64,000 nt of DNA, from NCBI GenBank assembly GCA_963932465.1, contig OZ010795.1, forward strand, positions 477,514,806 to 477,578,805, in the 5' to 3' direction. Origin of the DNA: Maratus speciosus. Taxonomy: Eukaryota; Arthropoda; Arachnida; Araneae; Salticidae. Under the pieces are notes generated by a model. That model was not told where the DNA came from, searched no databases, and worked only from the letters and a program-made list of their open reading frames with translations. Shown here piece by piece: positions 19,866 through 31,351 of the stretch; the first letter of the stretch is position 1; each line of letters starts with the position of its first letter. Both the position numbers and the translations under genes were made by a program.

Positions 19866-21018
19866 TAAAATTTGTGCCAATTCTCAATTTCAAAAGGTAA
19901 CACCAACATTTGGTTCCTCGTTTTAAATATTTTTGATCGTATCACCCAAGAAAAATATAAAGCTAAAACTTTTGCCTCAAGTCTTCATAGAGTTAGAGAG
20001 AGTTTTAATTTCAGGATGCTAATGTTAAAGCCAAGTGACAAAACTTGATTTATATCGTCCCAAAATATCTCATTATTAAAATATTCCTTTTCTAATGCGA
20101 TACAGTAAATAGACCCAAACATAATCTGTCCATTTTTTTTCATTCTAAAACATACTTTTAACTATGAAAATTATAAATTACTTAATTATTAATATATTGA
20201 TTAAAAGAATTCATGAGATATGAACTATATTAATTTTGAAGTAAAAAGAATAAGAATCTTAAAAAACACGACTATCTGAATTTAAAGCTGATGTTTAGTA
20301 TTAGTCTTTCAGATAGTGGGAAGTTTGCTTTTCAACGGTCTAAAGGACCAACCACTCAAAATAAACCACATACGAATATACATAACTTCATAAGAATTAT
20401 AGTTACACATTTTATTTTATTTTTGCATTAATTAGAACTGAAGGATTTTTTAAAATACTGTACATTACTCAATATTTTATACAATACATTGAAATTATAA
20501 GTAAAGCTACGATAAACACAATACTAACAATAATAAACAATGGCTGTATATTGTACCCTATAAACATAATATCTATATAAATGCTTCTGTTTCTAATGCA
20601 GTTTAGTTGATGAACGGAAAAAAGTATTCCATGAATTTAATATTTCCAAAACGAATTTTTGAAAATATAATGACCGCGTTTCCTTTAGCCAATGCTCAAA
20701 GCATTTTTACAAGAAACACAAACTATTAGTGTGTATATATATATATAGACCTAAAATACAGACAATAATAAATATACATCTTGACTTAAATAAGGAAAAT
20801 ATTACTATTAAAAATAGGTGCAGGTCATAAGAAGTAAATCTTTACCTTATTGAGTTCCATATTTATGCTATTAAATAAGGCGAATATTATTATAGGACAT
20901 ATAGGTGACAAATATGTAGGAATTGGCGTCAGTTAGTTACGTTGGTTACAGCAACTTCTATGTGTGGGATGTATTCCGCCGTAGCTTATCCTGTTGCTTC
21001 GCACGCAAGCGTAATCTA
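19866..21018. other. AT-rich stretch, no gene seen
   Basis: No motif recognised. The ~80 bp before the Tc1 element (about 20930-21015) are less AT-rich but show no open frame with a known domain. Confidence 0.5.
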
Positions 21019-22549
21019 CACTGCTCAAAACAATTAAAGGATATTGCAGTTTTAGGTGGATTTTGTATCTGGCAAACTGTTTAGCTGATTGATACATGGT
21101 CGACAGACATAGTAGGTTATATGAGAATAAATTACACATGTTTGGCAGAAAAAAATGCATTTTATTGCGCATTTGTGTACTAAAGGAAAAAAACACAATT
21201 TGTGCATATGAGAAAAAAAGAATAAGAAAAGGTGTTTTCGGCAAAGAAAATCATTTTCAGTAGGGGGTATGGTTTCCACGGGCGGCCAGCAACGTTGAAC
21301 ACCTTTGAGGCATGGACTCAATGAGGCTATTAATGACGAGTTGGGGTATTCTGCCCCACTCTTCCAGAAGAGCTCTTTCCAGTTCTTGGAGAGTTTGTGG
21401 GTGTTGTTGGCGGCCAGAAACTCGTCTTCCTAGAGCGTCCCAAACATGCTCGATTGGATTCATGTCTGGAGAACACGCTGGCCATTCCATTCGAACGATT
21501 CCTTCCTCGAAACGAAATCCTCCACCAGGTTTGCACGATGTGGCCTGCAGTTATTGTCCATTAAAATGAAGTTATCTCCGATTGCTGCAGCGTAAGGGAC
21601 TACAATAGGTCTGAGGATCTCATCCCTATATCGACGACCAGTCAGAGCTCCATCTCGAATGATGTAGAGGTCAGTGCGCCCGTCAATGGAGATGCCACCA
21701 TACACCAACACTCCTCCACCGCCAAATCAGACACTTTCGTGCACGAACGCAGGATTATTCCTACTGCCACGGTCCCTCCAGATGAAAATACGCCTATTAT
21801 CCGGATGCACAGAAAAACGGGACTCGTCAGAAAACAGAATATTGCTCCATTCTTTTCTCCTCCAGTTGACATGCTCGGTTGCCCACTCTCTGCGGTCGCG
21901 ACAATACCTTGATGTTAATCTAACACATACCATCGGTCGGCGAGCATACAGACCTACAGCATGGAGCCGGTTTCGGACAGTCTGAGTTGAAATCGTGGTG
22001 CCTGTAGCCGAGCGAAGGTGTTGCTGGAGAAGAGTAGCGTTCATGGTTCGGTGTCTCCGAGCTGTTAACGCTAAATACCGATCTTCATTGGGCGTTGTTG
22101 CCCGTCTACGACCTTGCCCTGGTCTTCGGCCTGCACATCCACTCTCCAAAAAACGGTTCCAGATCCTGGAAATGACACTTTGTGACACTCCAATGGCTTG
22201 CGCTACTTCGGCTTGAGTTTGGCCCCCTTCTAACCTACCAACAATTCTCAAAGCTTCTGAATCTGTCAAATGACTTCCCTGAGACATCGTATTCATCGAA
22301 ACAAAGCAATTACTGAATGCCGATCATCCTTGTCTTCATTCTCTTTTATCCAGTTGAAAGTCAAATTTCATTCGCTGCCGCTGAAGCGACGTTTTTGACG
22401 TCGAACTCAAAATTTGCATACTCCACAGTTTAAAAACCAGAAAAATTTGCATTTGTGATTCTCTTCTTCTATTTTCGGCAAAAAAAAATTTCGTTTATAT
22501 CTTTATTTTATATAAAACTTCAAATATCCTTTAATTGTTTTGAGCAGTG
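21019..22549 (-). mobile_element. Tc1-like DNA transposon, nearly complete
   Basis: It is bounded by TA (21017-21018 and 22550-22551) and by 27-bp perfect terminal inverted repeats beginning CACTGCTCAAAACAATTAAA. The 1531-bp length is typical of Tc1 elements. It carries a single transposase gene on the minus strand with only one premature stop and one frameshift, so it is the youngest autonomous-type transposon in the window and may still be mobilised in trans. Confidence 0.92.
21257..22296 (-). pseudogene. Tc1 transposase (one stop, one frameshift)
   Basis: The start at 22296 gives an N-terminal helix-turn-helix (about residues 10-55, including GQTQAEVAQAIGVSQSVISR), then a GRRPGQGRRR basic linker like the Tc1 AT-hook. 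The catalytic region has the first Asp in LFSDESRF. A TGA at 21727-21729 falls where the family normally has an Arg codon, just before FGGGGVLVYGG. The same frame resumes with the second Asp in ILMDNNCRPHRANL. A one-base-type frameshift between about 21490 and 21540 moves the frame to MEWPACSPDMNPIEHVWDAL, which supplies the final Glu (NPIEH). By family spacing this is a DD34E enzyme. It cuts and pastes DNA at TA sites. The lesions would prevent a full protein, so this copy is presumably inactive. Confidence 0.92.
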
Positions 22550-22669
22550 TATATTACTTAACTCACTTGAGCTTTGGAGTGGTCATGCCATATTTTCGAA
22601 ACAGGATACAACGGTATTCTGCTGTTGTTGTAATTTTGTAAGACACTAAAGATGTAAATTTCATTTTAA

Positions 22670-23290
22670 AATTATGTGCGGGTTCCTAAGAGGGTGGTAG
22701 CGGGTGCGGTTTACTTCAGAGGCATAAAGTACTAGTGATAATTAGATTTGAAGAAAAACAAAGTTTTATTTTATAAGAACGAAACAAGTTTCTCTTTGGG
22801 CTAAAATATTGGCGATTTATATACACACAACAAAAATAATAATGTTGAAGTTGAATGATGTAAAGTCAAAAAGTCTCAGAGAAGGTGGCAGCTTAATACA
22901 TAAGTCCTTTTTATGTAACTGAGAGTTTTGTCTAGATAATTAACAGTTCTGATGATCAGGGTCACTTTGATTACAAGTAATCTACTTAAGATAGTTCCTT
23001 TTAAAGATAAGATATCTCCGTACTGCTGTCGCAACCTTTGTCTGTGCCAACACCGCAGTTTCCTCTTAATCAGTCCCGGCCCAGATGTAGTCGGAGTGCC
23101 GAAAGGCTTGCTCCGCCACTCGGGTCGTCTGCCCGTGAAAACCTTGAGTAAACCCCGCGGAATATTTCTCTCCTACGTGTTCAACCTGTTGTTTCTCACT
23201 TGAGTTTAGCAATTAACTAACTAAATAGAAGATCACCATCGTCTCCTATATATTCACAAATTATCTTTCTCTAAAACAATGTGAAGTCTA
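22670..23290 (-). repeat. Possible solo LTR of a retrotransposon
   Basis: On the minus strand the stretch has a GC-rich first part (gaccgag-type sequence about 23040-23170), a TATA-like tgtatataaatc (about 22812-22823), an AATAAA signal in cttataaaataaaac (about 22765-22779), and an end reading accaccctcttaggaacccgc. The order promoter, polyadenylation signal, end and the sharp composition contrast are what I expect of an LTR, but no second copy is present in the window and no target duplication was confirmed. Confidence 0.3.
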
Positions 23291-23499
23291 TTGGGAACTC
23301 ACCATGTTTTCCTGTCAAAAACCTTTGACAGCTGTTCTCTGAATGACTGGGTGAGGACCATCTCCATTTTTACACACGGCACCTACGAGAGGAAATCTCT
23401 CGTGGGAAAATATTTCTGTTATTTCCGTTCTCGTTACATCAAAGACGAGACCGGGCGGTAATAAAATACTATTAAATAAACACAATAACTATCAGAAAT

Positions 23500-23950
23500 A
23501 AAATTTCCTGTTCTTTTGCTGAATTCTAAACCGTATGCTTGAAGTAGGAAGCCCATGAATGGCCTAAATTGTTCAGCTGTACAACTCTTTAAGCTATTCT
23601 TATGAATCCTAAAATATTTCTGCTGAATTTGGAATTTGCTAGCATCTTCAAGCTTTATGCACAAAACTTTATTGGCATCATCAAAGGGATGTGATAAAAT
23701 ACACTTGTGATGATAGATTGCTTTCTTTAGTATGCGCTCTACCATAACTCAAAGATAATGTATTTCAAATGCGGGTGAGATCGGACATTCTGAAAAGAAA
23801 AAGAAATGACTAACATTCGAGTTCCCAGTGACTCCGATTTTACTTTTTTATTGAAATAACAAAGGGTATACATCCAAATAAGAGAAGGATGGATACGCCC
23901 TAATGTCTTTTCAAACATTTGGATTTCATTTCCATTTCATTAAGGGGATT
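23500..23950 (-). repeat. Diverged copy of the 34.6-57.9 kb array's leading unit, with coding-like segment
   Basis: This stretch aligns with 37930-38340 over about 400 bp. Shared landmarks include aggaagcccatgaa, tcttcaagctttatgcacaaaa, ctttattggcatcatcaaa, ttgaaaagaaaaagaaa and cccagtgactccgatttt. On the minus strand it is open from 23745 to 23434 (103 codons), including HPFDDANKVLCIKLEDASKF and KSCTAEQFRPFMGFLLQAYG. The copy near 38 kb translates to a similar peptide with a stop near its start. I do not recognise the protein. It may be an exon of a multi-copy gene, or part of an unknown transposon that seeded the satellite. Confidence 0.55.
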
Positions 23951-24394
23951 CGGCACCCTACCAATATGGAAACTTCGTAAAAATTTCGATTTTCAGAATT
24001 TTATCTTATCACATCCTATAGTCTTCCAACTATATCCTGACAAAATTTCAGGCTAATACTGCATATATAACACAGTTATGGATTTTTTAACAAACATCTA
24101 ATATCATATTCACGCCTCAAATGAAATTTTTTAAGCTCATTTATCCCATTTCTTGTTTTTCAGATTTTTCCTTTTTTGAAAATACCAAGGCTCTATATTA
24201 AGATAGATCTCTTGATATTAATGAAAGCGCTTGATTTTTTTTCTATTTGAATATCGTACAATATGTAAGAGATTTAAGGATCATTTTTTAAAAATATTTC
24301 TATAACTTTTTTTTTCAATCATATGCACAAATACTATCACTCGCTTTGCTTTTTCGCAATTGTATTTAGTTATTATTTTTACTTAGCTTTCAAA
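23951..24394. other. AT-rich stretch, no gene seen
   Basis: No feature recognised apart from short T-runs. Confidence 0.5.
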
Positions 24395-24480
24395 AACTAC
24401 CTATTGCAGCCGTTTGGAGGAAAACGATTCCGAAAACTTTTGGTATATTTTCACCCATCATAACCCCTAGACAATGAAAC
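24395..24480 (+). repeat. Fragment of the 5' end of family F3
   Basis: Matches the first ~85 bp of the F3 copies (actacctattgcag ... tcataacccctaga). The rest of the element is absent. Confidence 0.5.
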
Positions 24481-25140
24481 TACCCTCCGTTCAAATGTGA
24501 TTTATACACTATTTGGCCAAAGGTGATCGATCACTTGCGATTTTTGACGTTTTGTAAAAAATCTAGAAAAATGCATGAGGAATGAACCTGAAATTGCAGG
24601 TGTGTAAACAGTATAGTATAGGTCATATATTTCCGCGAAGATTTTTTCCCGAAACCTCACAGGGGACCGTCAAAAAATTGAAAAAGAACGAATATCTTTT
24701 GGATAATCCTGTAAAAACTAATGTAGCAAAAGTGTTTAAACTCGAGATTATTAATAAGTGGCTTATTGTAATATACTGTGTTCATTTTTATGAGGATAGC
24801 ATGTATACTTGTAGAGAAATTAAGGTTTTTATAAAAACAGTCCCAAATTTTGCCAAGTTTTTTGCTTATAATTTGCAGAGTTTTTAATATAAAAAAAAGT
24901 TCTTTTCAGAAAGTATGACAAACAACATTGTACACAATACTCTGCAGTCAGAATTAAAAAATAATAATAATTGGATAAAAAATGAGCAGGTTTACTAAAA
25001 ACATTTCACTGCGCATGCGCGAATGCAATCAAAATATAAAGTGCATAATGTGTTAGCTAAGTGTATAAGGCACCTTTTTTAAAAGTCTCAAAAACATAGT
25101 TTGAAAAGTCTGATAATAATCGTTTATAGAATAAGCTCAA
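24481..25140. other. AT-rich stretch, no gene called
   Basis: A plus-strand open frame at 24582-24887 (101 codons) has no recognisable motif and is hydrophobic and Lys/Phe-rich as expected by chance in AT-rich DNA. The sequence tacactatttggccaaagg at about 24505 resembles a Tc1-type terminal repeat, but no partner end was found. Confidence 0.4.
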
Positions 25141-25149
25141 AATCCGTTG

Positions 25150-25312
25150 TAAAACCGCCGCGGCGAGCGGCCCATCTTCGTCCGCAGCCCTTTATTCTTC
25201 TACTCTACTCCGACTCTTTTGCGGAAGCAAGATTCCAAGGAGCCCAGCCACGTCCCGAATGAAAGACTCTCTAGCGAAAGCCAGATTGAAAAGAAAAAAA
25301 AAAAAAAAAAAA
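25150..25312 (+). repeat. GC-rich unit ending in a poly(A) run, possible retroposed sequence
   Basis: About 140 bp of markedly GC-richer sequence (starting ccgccgcggcgagcggccc) is followed by a run of about 21 A at 25292-25312. A sharp composition step plus a terminal A-run suggests a retroposed transcript or SINE. No pol III boxes and no clear target duplication were seen. Identity unknown. Confidence 0.35.
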
Positions 25313-25319
25313 AATCACA

Positions 25320-27030
25320 AATTGAAACCGGACAAATTTAAAAGGGAAATTACACAAATTAAAGACACCGAAAAGCGGGAAGAGAGGGAAATTTAAAAAA
25401 AAAGTTAAATGAGATACAAAAAAAAATTAGAAATTGAAAAATATTTTTATCTTATGTGTTTGAGCTTCATACAAAGACTACGGGGCATGTTTTTTTGTGT
25501 TTATCTCAAAAATGATTGAGGTGTAGCAGTTTGAATTTTTAATGTGGTGACATTTTGAAAAATCTGATTTTTTGCCTGCGACAGCACTCGTATATATCAA
25601 CCGATTTAGATGTGAGTGAGCATGTGCACAGGAATTACTAAAGTCTCGACCAAGTTTATTGGATAGCTTTGTTGCACCCATTATGTTGTTTTAAAATGGC
25701 GGGCACTTCAAGATATCGCCGAATTTGGCGACCAAATGTAAATCATTTTAATTAAAAACATATTTGATAGCGCTGACTAATTTCGCGAAATTCGCATTCA
25801 TATTCATTATTGACAAAAATTGTTATTTAATCTTCTACTAGGTCTTCCCTCAAAGGGATTAGTCTGAGCGATATTGCCGAAAACATAGATTTAATAATAA
25901 CTTGTTGTAAGTAAAGAAAAGGAGATACTATCTTTAATTGGCCATATACTGATTGCAAATTCAAATGATGAAATATCTAAATTAGTGAACCTGAAAAAAA
26001 AACCATATCAATTTTAAACCAACTCTTCCATCTGTTAAGGGCCCTGGCAAGAGATAGAATAGTCTAGAAAAGGAACACATTTACAAGTACTTTCGGACAA
26101 CCTATTCGCTGTTTCATACCGACATTTTTGCATTTTTTAAAATACATACATAAACCAGTATAATACTTCTTCTGTTTTACATTCATATTCGTTTATATCA
26201 TTTTACAAAAAATCTCACTTTCTTAAACTCGAATTGCGTCAAGCTTTTTTAAAAAAGCAAAGTCCATATAACAATGAAATTCCATGAAGGGAATTAAACA
26301 CATGGTAATAAAGCATTTAAGTGAGTGCAATTGATAAATCGTCAAATATTGTTCTTATCGCCATCTTTCGTAATGCATTCTTTTAATTTAAAATACACAC
26401 ATTAAATAAATTTATAAACACGATTTGATTTATTTCATTTAAAATAATAATAAGTAAATAAATAAAAATAATAAGAAGAGATAATAGCATAAGTCAAAAC
26501 CTTTATTTCAACATCAACACAAGTTACACTTGCGGTGAAAAAATGCGGCTTTTGACAAAAAATAAAAATAAAATACACTTGGCAAAATCTGAACCGGGCT
26601 AAAAAAAAATGTACCGTGATTAATTCAAATATTATTGGAATATTCCGTAATCTGGTTTTAAACCAATATCGCATTTTAAAAAGCTTCGCTTAACTCCAAT
26701 TAAATTTCATTGCTGTAACATTTTATTTTTATTTATTTTTTGGGGGGTGGGGGTGGGGGTGGGAAGAATGCGAGATTGCATATATTTACATTTAAATTTT
26801 AAACTTTCGTTTATGTAACGGTTGCTTGTATGAATAATTAGCACCTCGGTGATCGAGCTCCACTCAAAATATTTGTAAAAAACTGCGTGTGTGATATGTG
26901 TGCTTAAAGCCATTACTACTTAGCTATTATAACTCCCGTCCGTTATAACAATGTTGCTGTTAGTATTACAATTTATTACAAACCCGATGAACGTTTATGT
27001 TTATTTTTTACAAATAAATATAAGTTTTTG
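25320..27030. other. AT-rich stretch, no gene seen
   Basis: No coding signal with motifs. Contains the G-run motif at 26742-26763 listed separately. Confidence 0.5.
26742..26763 (+). other. G-quadruplex-forming motif
   Basis: Four G-tracts (6, 5, 5 and 3 G) separated by single T residues, a strong G-quadruplex pattern with the shortest possible loops, set in AT-rich DNA. No gene promoter is evident nearby. Confidence 0.8.
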
Positions 27031-27367
27031 GCACAGATGTCACATACGCACCACGTTGATGCGATTTTTTTCTGACGCCAATTTGGTGAAAACCTCGTTT
27101 TCGAATTCCAGTTACATATATATTTTTAAAAAGGGAATAAAAATAAATAGTAAAATTTAATTAATAACTATAGAACAAAACAATTTATATAATTTAAAAG
27201 AAGAAAAGTAAAGTAAATAAACAATTTATTAATAAATAAACAACAACATCTAGGTTACCATCAATCAAAATAACGACACTTTGGCGCCAGTTGAGTACCA
27301 CGGTGCGTATATGACATTGGCGTCAGAAAAAAATCGCGCCAACGTGGTGCGCATGTGACATCTGTGC
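27031..27367. mobile_element. Foldback element FB1
   Basis: The ends are inverted repeats of about 50 bp (left gcacagatgtcacatacgca ..., right ... gtggtgcgcatgtgacatct followed by gtgc) with a few mismatches. The interior is AT-rich and non-coding. An inner partial repeat of ggtgcgtatatgacattggc near the right end shows some rearrangement. A related copy in opposite orientation lies at 61724-62039. No clear target duplication was seen. Confidence 0.7.
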
Positions 27368-27534
27368 GTAAATGTCTTGTTTACACTAAATTAATTGTTT
27401 AAATCTTTAAAAAATTGCTTGTGTACATGAAAGAATGAGTAGGTTACCAGAAAATATGCATGAAAAGTTTACTTCTCTCGCCAAACTCATTTTCTTTACC
27501 TATAAGACGCCTATTCTGGAAAAGTACAAATTTC

Positions 27535-27865
27535 GGTACTTGTTAGTTATCCCGTCGACCAAATTACTGTCCCCAAATTGTAAGATTAAATGCCAATAAT
27601 GGTTGATCGTAAATGTCACATTCATTTGGCAACATGTGTTTACTTCATCAAGTGATTTTAATTTCGACGTTTTATTTGTATTTTTATTAATGTTATACTA
27701 ATTTATGTGTTCTTTAAAATATTTAAGTTATTTAGTTTTAATATTAAGTTATTTTTTAAAAAAGTTATTTAAAATAGAAATTATGTCAATTTGTATAATT
27801 TGGCAGGTGGTTTGGCGATTTATATAATTTGGCGAAATTGGTCGACGGGATAACTAACAAGCACC
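27535..27865. mobile_element. Foldback/MITE family FB2, 8-bp target duplication
   Basis: Inverted repeats of about 28 bp start GGTACTTGTTAGTTATCCCG on the left and, from the right, GGTGCTTGTTAGTTATCCCG. The flanks are a perfect 8-bp direct repeat, CAAATTTC (27527-27534 and 27866-27873). Its 331 bp have no coding capacity. Related copies lie at 62086-62325 and 62786-63036. An 8-bp duplication points to a hAT-, P- or Merlin-type transposase; the GG start does not decide between them. Confidence 0.8.
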
Positions 27866-27877
27866 CAAATTTCATTT

Positions 27878-28110
27878 ATTTATTTATTTATTGAATAACA
27901 AACATACGACTTGTGTGCTTGACATGAGAGCCCGCTTATAAGTCGGAGACAAGATAGCACAAGAAAATATTACAACACAAGAGAAATACACCCTGGGAGT
28001 TCCACACAAAGTGTGTGTGCAATGGAACCAGCGGGAATCGAACCCACAAACTCTTACGCTCGCAAGCGATTAGCAAACTGGTGCTTTGACAATTCAGTCA
28101 CAGAGTCCCT
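27878..28110 (-). mobile_element. tRNA-derived SINE, minus strand
   Basis: On the minus strand it opens with a tRNA-like head: box A region tgactgaattgtcaaagcacc (28100-28080) and a textbook box B gggttcgattccc (28045-28033). A body of ~130 bp follows and it ends in AATAAATAAATAAATAAATG repeats. An 11-bp target duplication AAATTTCATTT (27867-27877 and 28111-28121) fixes both ends. It landed at the right target duplication of FB2, so it is younger than that element. Confidence 0.9.
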
Positions 28111-28121
28111 AAATTTCATTT

Positions 28122-29108
28122 AAAATACTAAAAAGACAAAAATAAATAAATTAAGAATGAATGATGCCACAAATAAAAATTGTTTATTTAAACATCACAT
28201 AACTGTTTCAAATTTTCACACGCAAAACATAAAAGTTGCTTTTGGCGATTAAAAAATGCTATTGGGTAGATTATTGTAAAATTTGAAATCCTAAGATATT
28301 ATGGCCTTTTTTCTTTGAAATAGAAAAAAAAATCCAGATTTCTTTTATGTTTGATTAAATTTAAATATGTTTTATTGCACTTTAATATTAGTGCGTGCAT
28401 ATTTTCTTTGCTCCATGTGTGTAATTCGGTTTCCTACGAAAGCATCCAACCGGCGAAAATGACATACACTAAATTTCCGTGACGTATGTAGATAAATTGT
28501 GCTTTTTTATCAGTTTTTTTAACATAATTTTTAAACGAATTGGAACTTATTTTTCATAGTAGGTGCATTCAGTAGGTTACCCTCATAGGTACCTTCTGGT
28601 AAAACCAGAACCGAAATCTGACAAATATTTTTTGTATCATGCTTGACGAAAGGTTTTACGAATAGTTTTAATATCCATCGTAGCTGTTTTTGACCGGAAA
28701 GTAATACTGCGTTGTGTATTAGCCTTCGCTTCGCTCAGACAATAAATGGGTTCCACGAATTTGAGATCCGTGTGTTTGAATAATATAAGCTGGCTTTTAA
28801 AAAATAAGGAATATGAAAGCTACCTCCTCCTCCCGGCACTGGCCGGAAGGACTTTTTCTTTAAAGCCATTGTTATTACAAAAAATCCGATCATTAAATCT
28901 ATTAAAAAAAATCCTTAATAAACTGCACAAAAATACCAATTTAAATTTTTTTTAAATAAAATATTAGTAGCCTTTTGAAATAAGTAGTTAAAATTGAATT
29001 TTTTTCGAAAAAAAATCATTTTATTTTTAATTATTTGGGGATTAAATTATCTCTATTTGACATTTACATATTGAGATTTATATATATTTTTAATCGATAA
29101 TATTTTTA
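28122..29108. other. AT-rich stretch, no gene seen
   Basis: Short open frames have no motifs. No terminal repeats found. Confidence 0.5.
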
Positions 29109-30189
29109 CTTTCTTCTATCTTTACAAGAAGTATTGGATTCATGAAAATTTTCGAATTCCGGTTTTCGACGGATTTACACGTTTTAGGGGTCAGAGATTC
29201 CAAAAAACATATTTTTACAAAATGTCTGTCTGTGACTCTGTGAGTCTGTCTGTCTGTCTGTCTGTGTGTATGTGACACAAATTTTGTGGGCGCTCTATCT
29301 CAAGAACTAATGCACGGAATTTAATAAAAATTTATATTCTGTGAGTCCCTAATACAAATTGATGCTGATTAGTTTTTGGTGTAAATCACTCAACAGGTGG
29401 CGCTGCTATGCTGCATTTTTCACGATTTTCGCAATAGCTCTATCTCACGAACTAATGCACAGATTTTGATCAAACTTCAGATTTAGTTAGACCCTGATAT
29501 GAGTTGATGTTGATTACGTTTTGGTGTAAATCGCCCAACAGGGGGCGCTGTTATGATGAATTTCGCAGGATTTACACGATTTCCCCAATAGCTCTATCTT
29601 AAGAACTAACGCACGGATTTTCATCAAACTTCAGATTCAGTTAGTCCTTGATATGACTTGCTACTGATTATCTGTTGGTGTAAATCGCTCAACAGGTGGC
29701 GCGTCTGTGCTGCCTTTTTCACGATTGCCTCAATAGCTCTATCTATAGAACTAATGGACGAATTTTCATCTAACTTCAGATTTAGTTTTACGTTGACACA
29801 AGTTGTTGTTAATTAGGTTTTGGTGTTAATCACCCAATAGGTGGCGCTGCTATGCAAGAATTTTCACGATTTTCGCTATAGCTCTATCTCAAAATCTAAT
29901 GCACGGATTTTCTCCAAACTTCAGATTCAGTCAGACGTTGACATAAATTGTTGCTGATTAGGATTTGGTATAAATCACCCAATAGGTGGCACTGCTAGGC
30001 AGCATTTTGCTGGATTTAGACGATTTCAGCGATAGTCATATCTCAAGAACTAATGCACGGAATTTCATATCTTTAGAATCCTCATGAGATGCATAGATTG
30101 TCATTTAATTTTGGCAATGTGATAGCAAATTTTGAAGTATTAACATGTATGAGATAGAAGAAAATTTTGGGATTGGTACATCCGACTAG
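29109..30189 (+). mobile_element. Family F1 element, near-complete copy 1 (HINE/Helentron-like)
   Basis: It opens with ACTTTCTTCTATCT (29109-29122). Behind a GACGGATTTACACGTTTTAG segment lies a (TCTG)n microsatellite (29221-29263), then 'gcgctctatctcaagaactaatgcacgg' and about five to six monomers of ~150 bp, each carrying a 'aggtggcgctgctatgc' block and an 'atagctctatctca' block. The 3' module ends with agatagaagaaaatt (near-complement of the start) and terminus tccgactag before T. The hairpin partner GAAGAAAGT at the 5' end is damaged here (aagaagtattgg). No protein is encoded. Confidence 0.8.
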
Positions 30190-30264
30190 TTTTGTTTTGT
30201 TTTGTGTGCCGGGTGCACTTAAATATGCCTTTTAACAAACATAAAAAGTTGGATTTCTTTTATT

Positions 30265-31351
30265 ACTTTCTTCTATCTTTACAAGAAGAAAGTATTGGAT
30301 TCAGGAAAATTTTCGAATTTCGGTTTTCGACGGATTTACACGTTTTAGGGGTCAGTGATTCCAAAAAACATGTTTTTACAAAATGTCCGTCTGTGACTGT
30401 GTGAGTCTGTCTGTCTGTCTGTCTGTGTGTATGTGACACAAATATTGTGGGCGCTCTATCTCAAGAACTAATGCACGGAATTTAATAAAAATTTATATTC
30501 AGTGAGTCCCTAATACAAATTGATGCTGATTAGTTTTTGGTGTAAATCTCTCAACAGGTGGCGCTGCTATGCTGCATTTTTCACGATTTTCGCAATAGCT
30601 CTATATCACGAACTAATGCACGGATTTTGATCAAAATTCAGATTTAGTTAGTCCTTGATATGAATTGATGCTGATTACGTTTTGGTGTAAATCGCCCAAC
30701 AGGTGGCGCTGTTATGATGAATTTTGCAGGATTTACACGATTTCCCCCAATAGCTCTATCTTAAGAACTAACGCACGGATTTTCATCAAACTTCAAATTC
30801 TGTTAGTCCTTGATATGACTTGCTACTGATTATGTGTTGGTGTAAATCGCCATACAGGTGGCGCTTCTGTGCTGCCTTTTTCACGATTGCCTCAATAGCC
30901 CTATCTATAGATCTAATGGACGAATTTTCATCTAACTTCAGATTTAGTTGTATGTTGACACAAGTTGTTGTTACTTAGGTTTTGGTGTTAATCACCCTAT
31001 AGGTGGCGCTGCTATGCAGGAATTTTCACGATTTTCGCTATAGTTCTATCTCAAAAACTAATGCACGGATTTTCTCCAAACTTCAGTTTCAGTCAGACGT
31101 TGACATAAATTGTTGCTGATTAGGATTTGGTATAAATCACTCAATAGGTGGCACTGCTAGGCAACATTTTTCTGGATTTAGACGATTTCAGCAATAGTCA
31201 TATCTCAAGAACTAATGCATGGAATTTCATATCTTTAGAATCCTCATGAGATGCATAGATTGCCATTTAATTTTGGCAGTGTGATAGCGAATTTTGAAGT
31301 ATTAACATGCATGAGATAGAAGAAAGTTTTGGGATTGGTACATCCGACTAG
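30265..31351 (+). mobile_element. Family F1 element, near-complete copy 2
   Basis: This is the best-preserved copy. The 5' end ACTTTCTTCTATCT (30265-30278) forms a 9-bp perfect hairpin with GAAGAAAGT a few bases downstream. The same 14 bases occur inverted near the 3' end as AGATAGAAGAAAGT (31314-31327). The terminus is catccgactag followed by T. A (TCTG)n tract lies at 30405-30425, with about six ~150-bp monomers behind it. It lies only 75 bp from copy 1 in the same orientation, with high similarity monomer by monomer, so the pair probably arose by tandem duplication or repeated capture. Confidence 0.85.

Noticed and set aside
21674..22216. Plus-strand frames of 103 and 73 codons
   Set aside because: They are antisense to the Tc1 transposase.
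24505..24523. tacactatttggccaaagg as the end of a Tc1-like element
   Set aside because: Only one end is seen; no inverted partner or transposase within several kb.
30192..30404. 70-codon plus-strand frame at the start of the second F1 copy
   Set aside because: It runs into the F1 terminal hairpin and microsatellite; the same peptide appears antisense or in other frames in F1 copies only by repeat identity.
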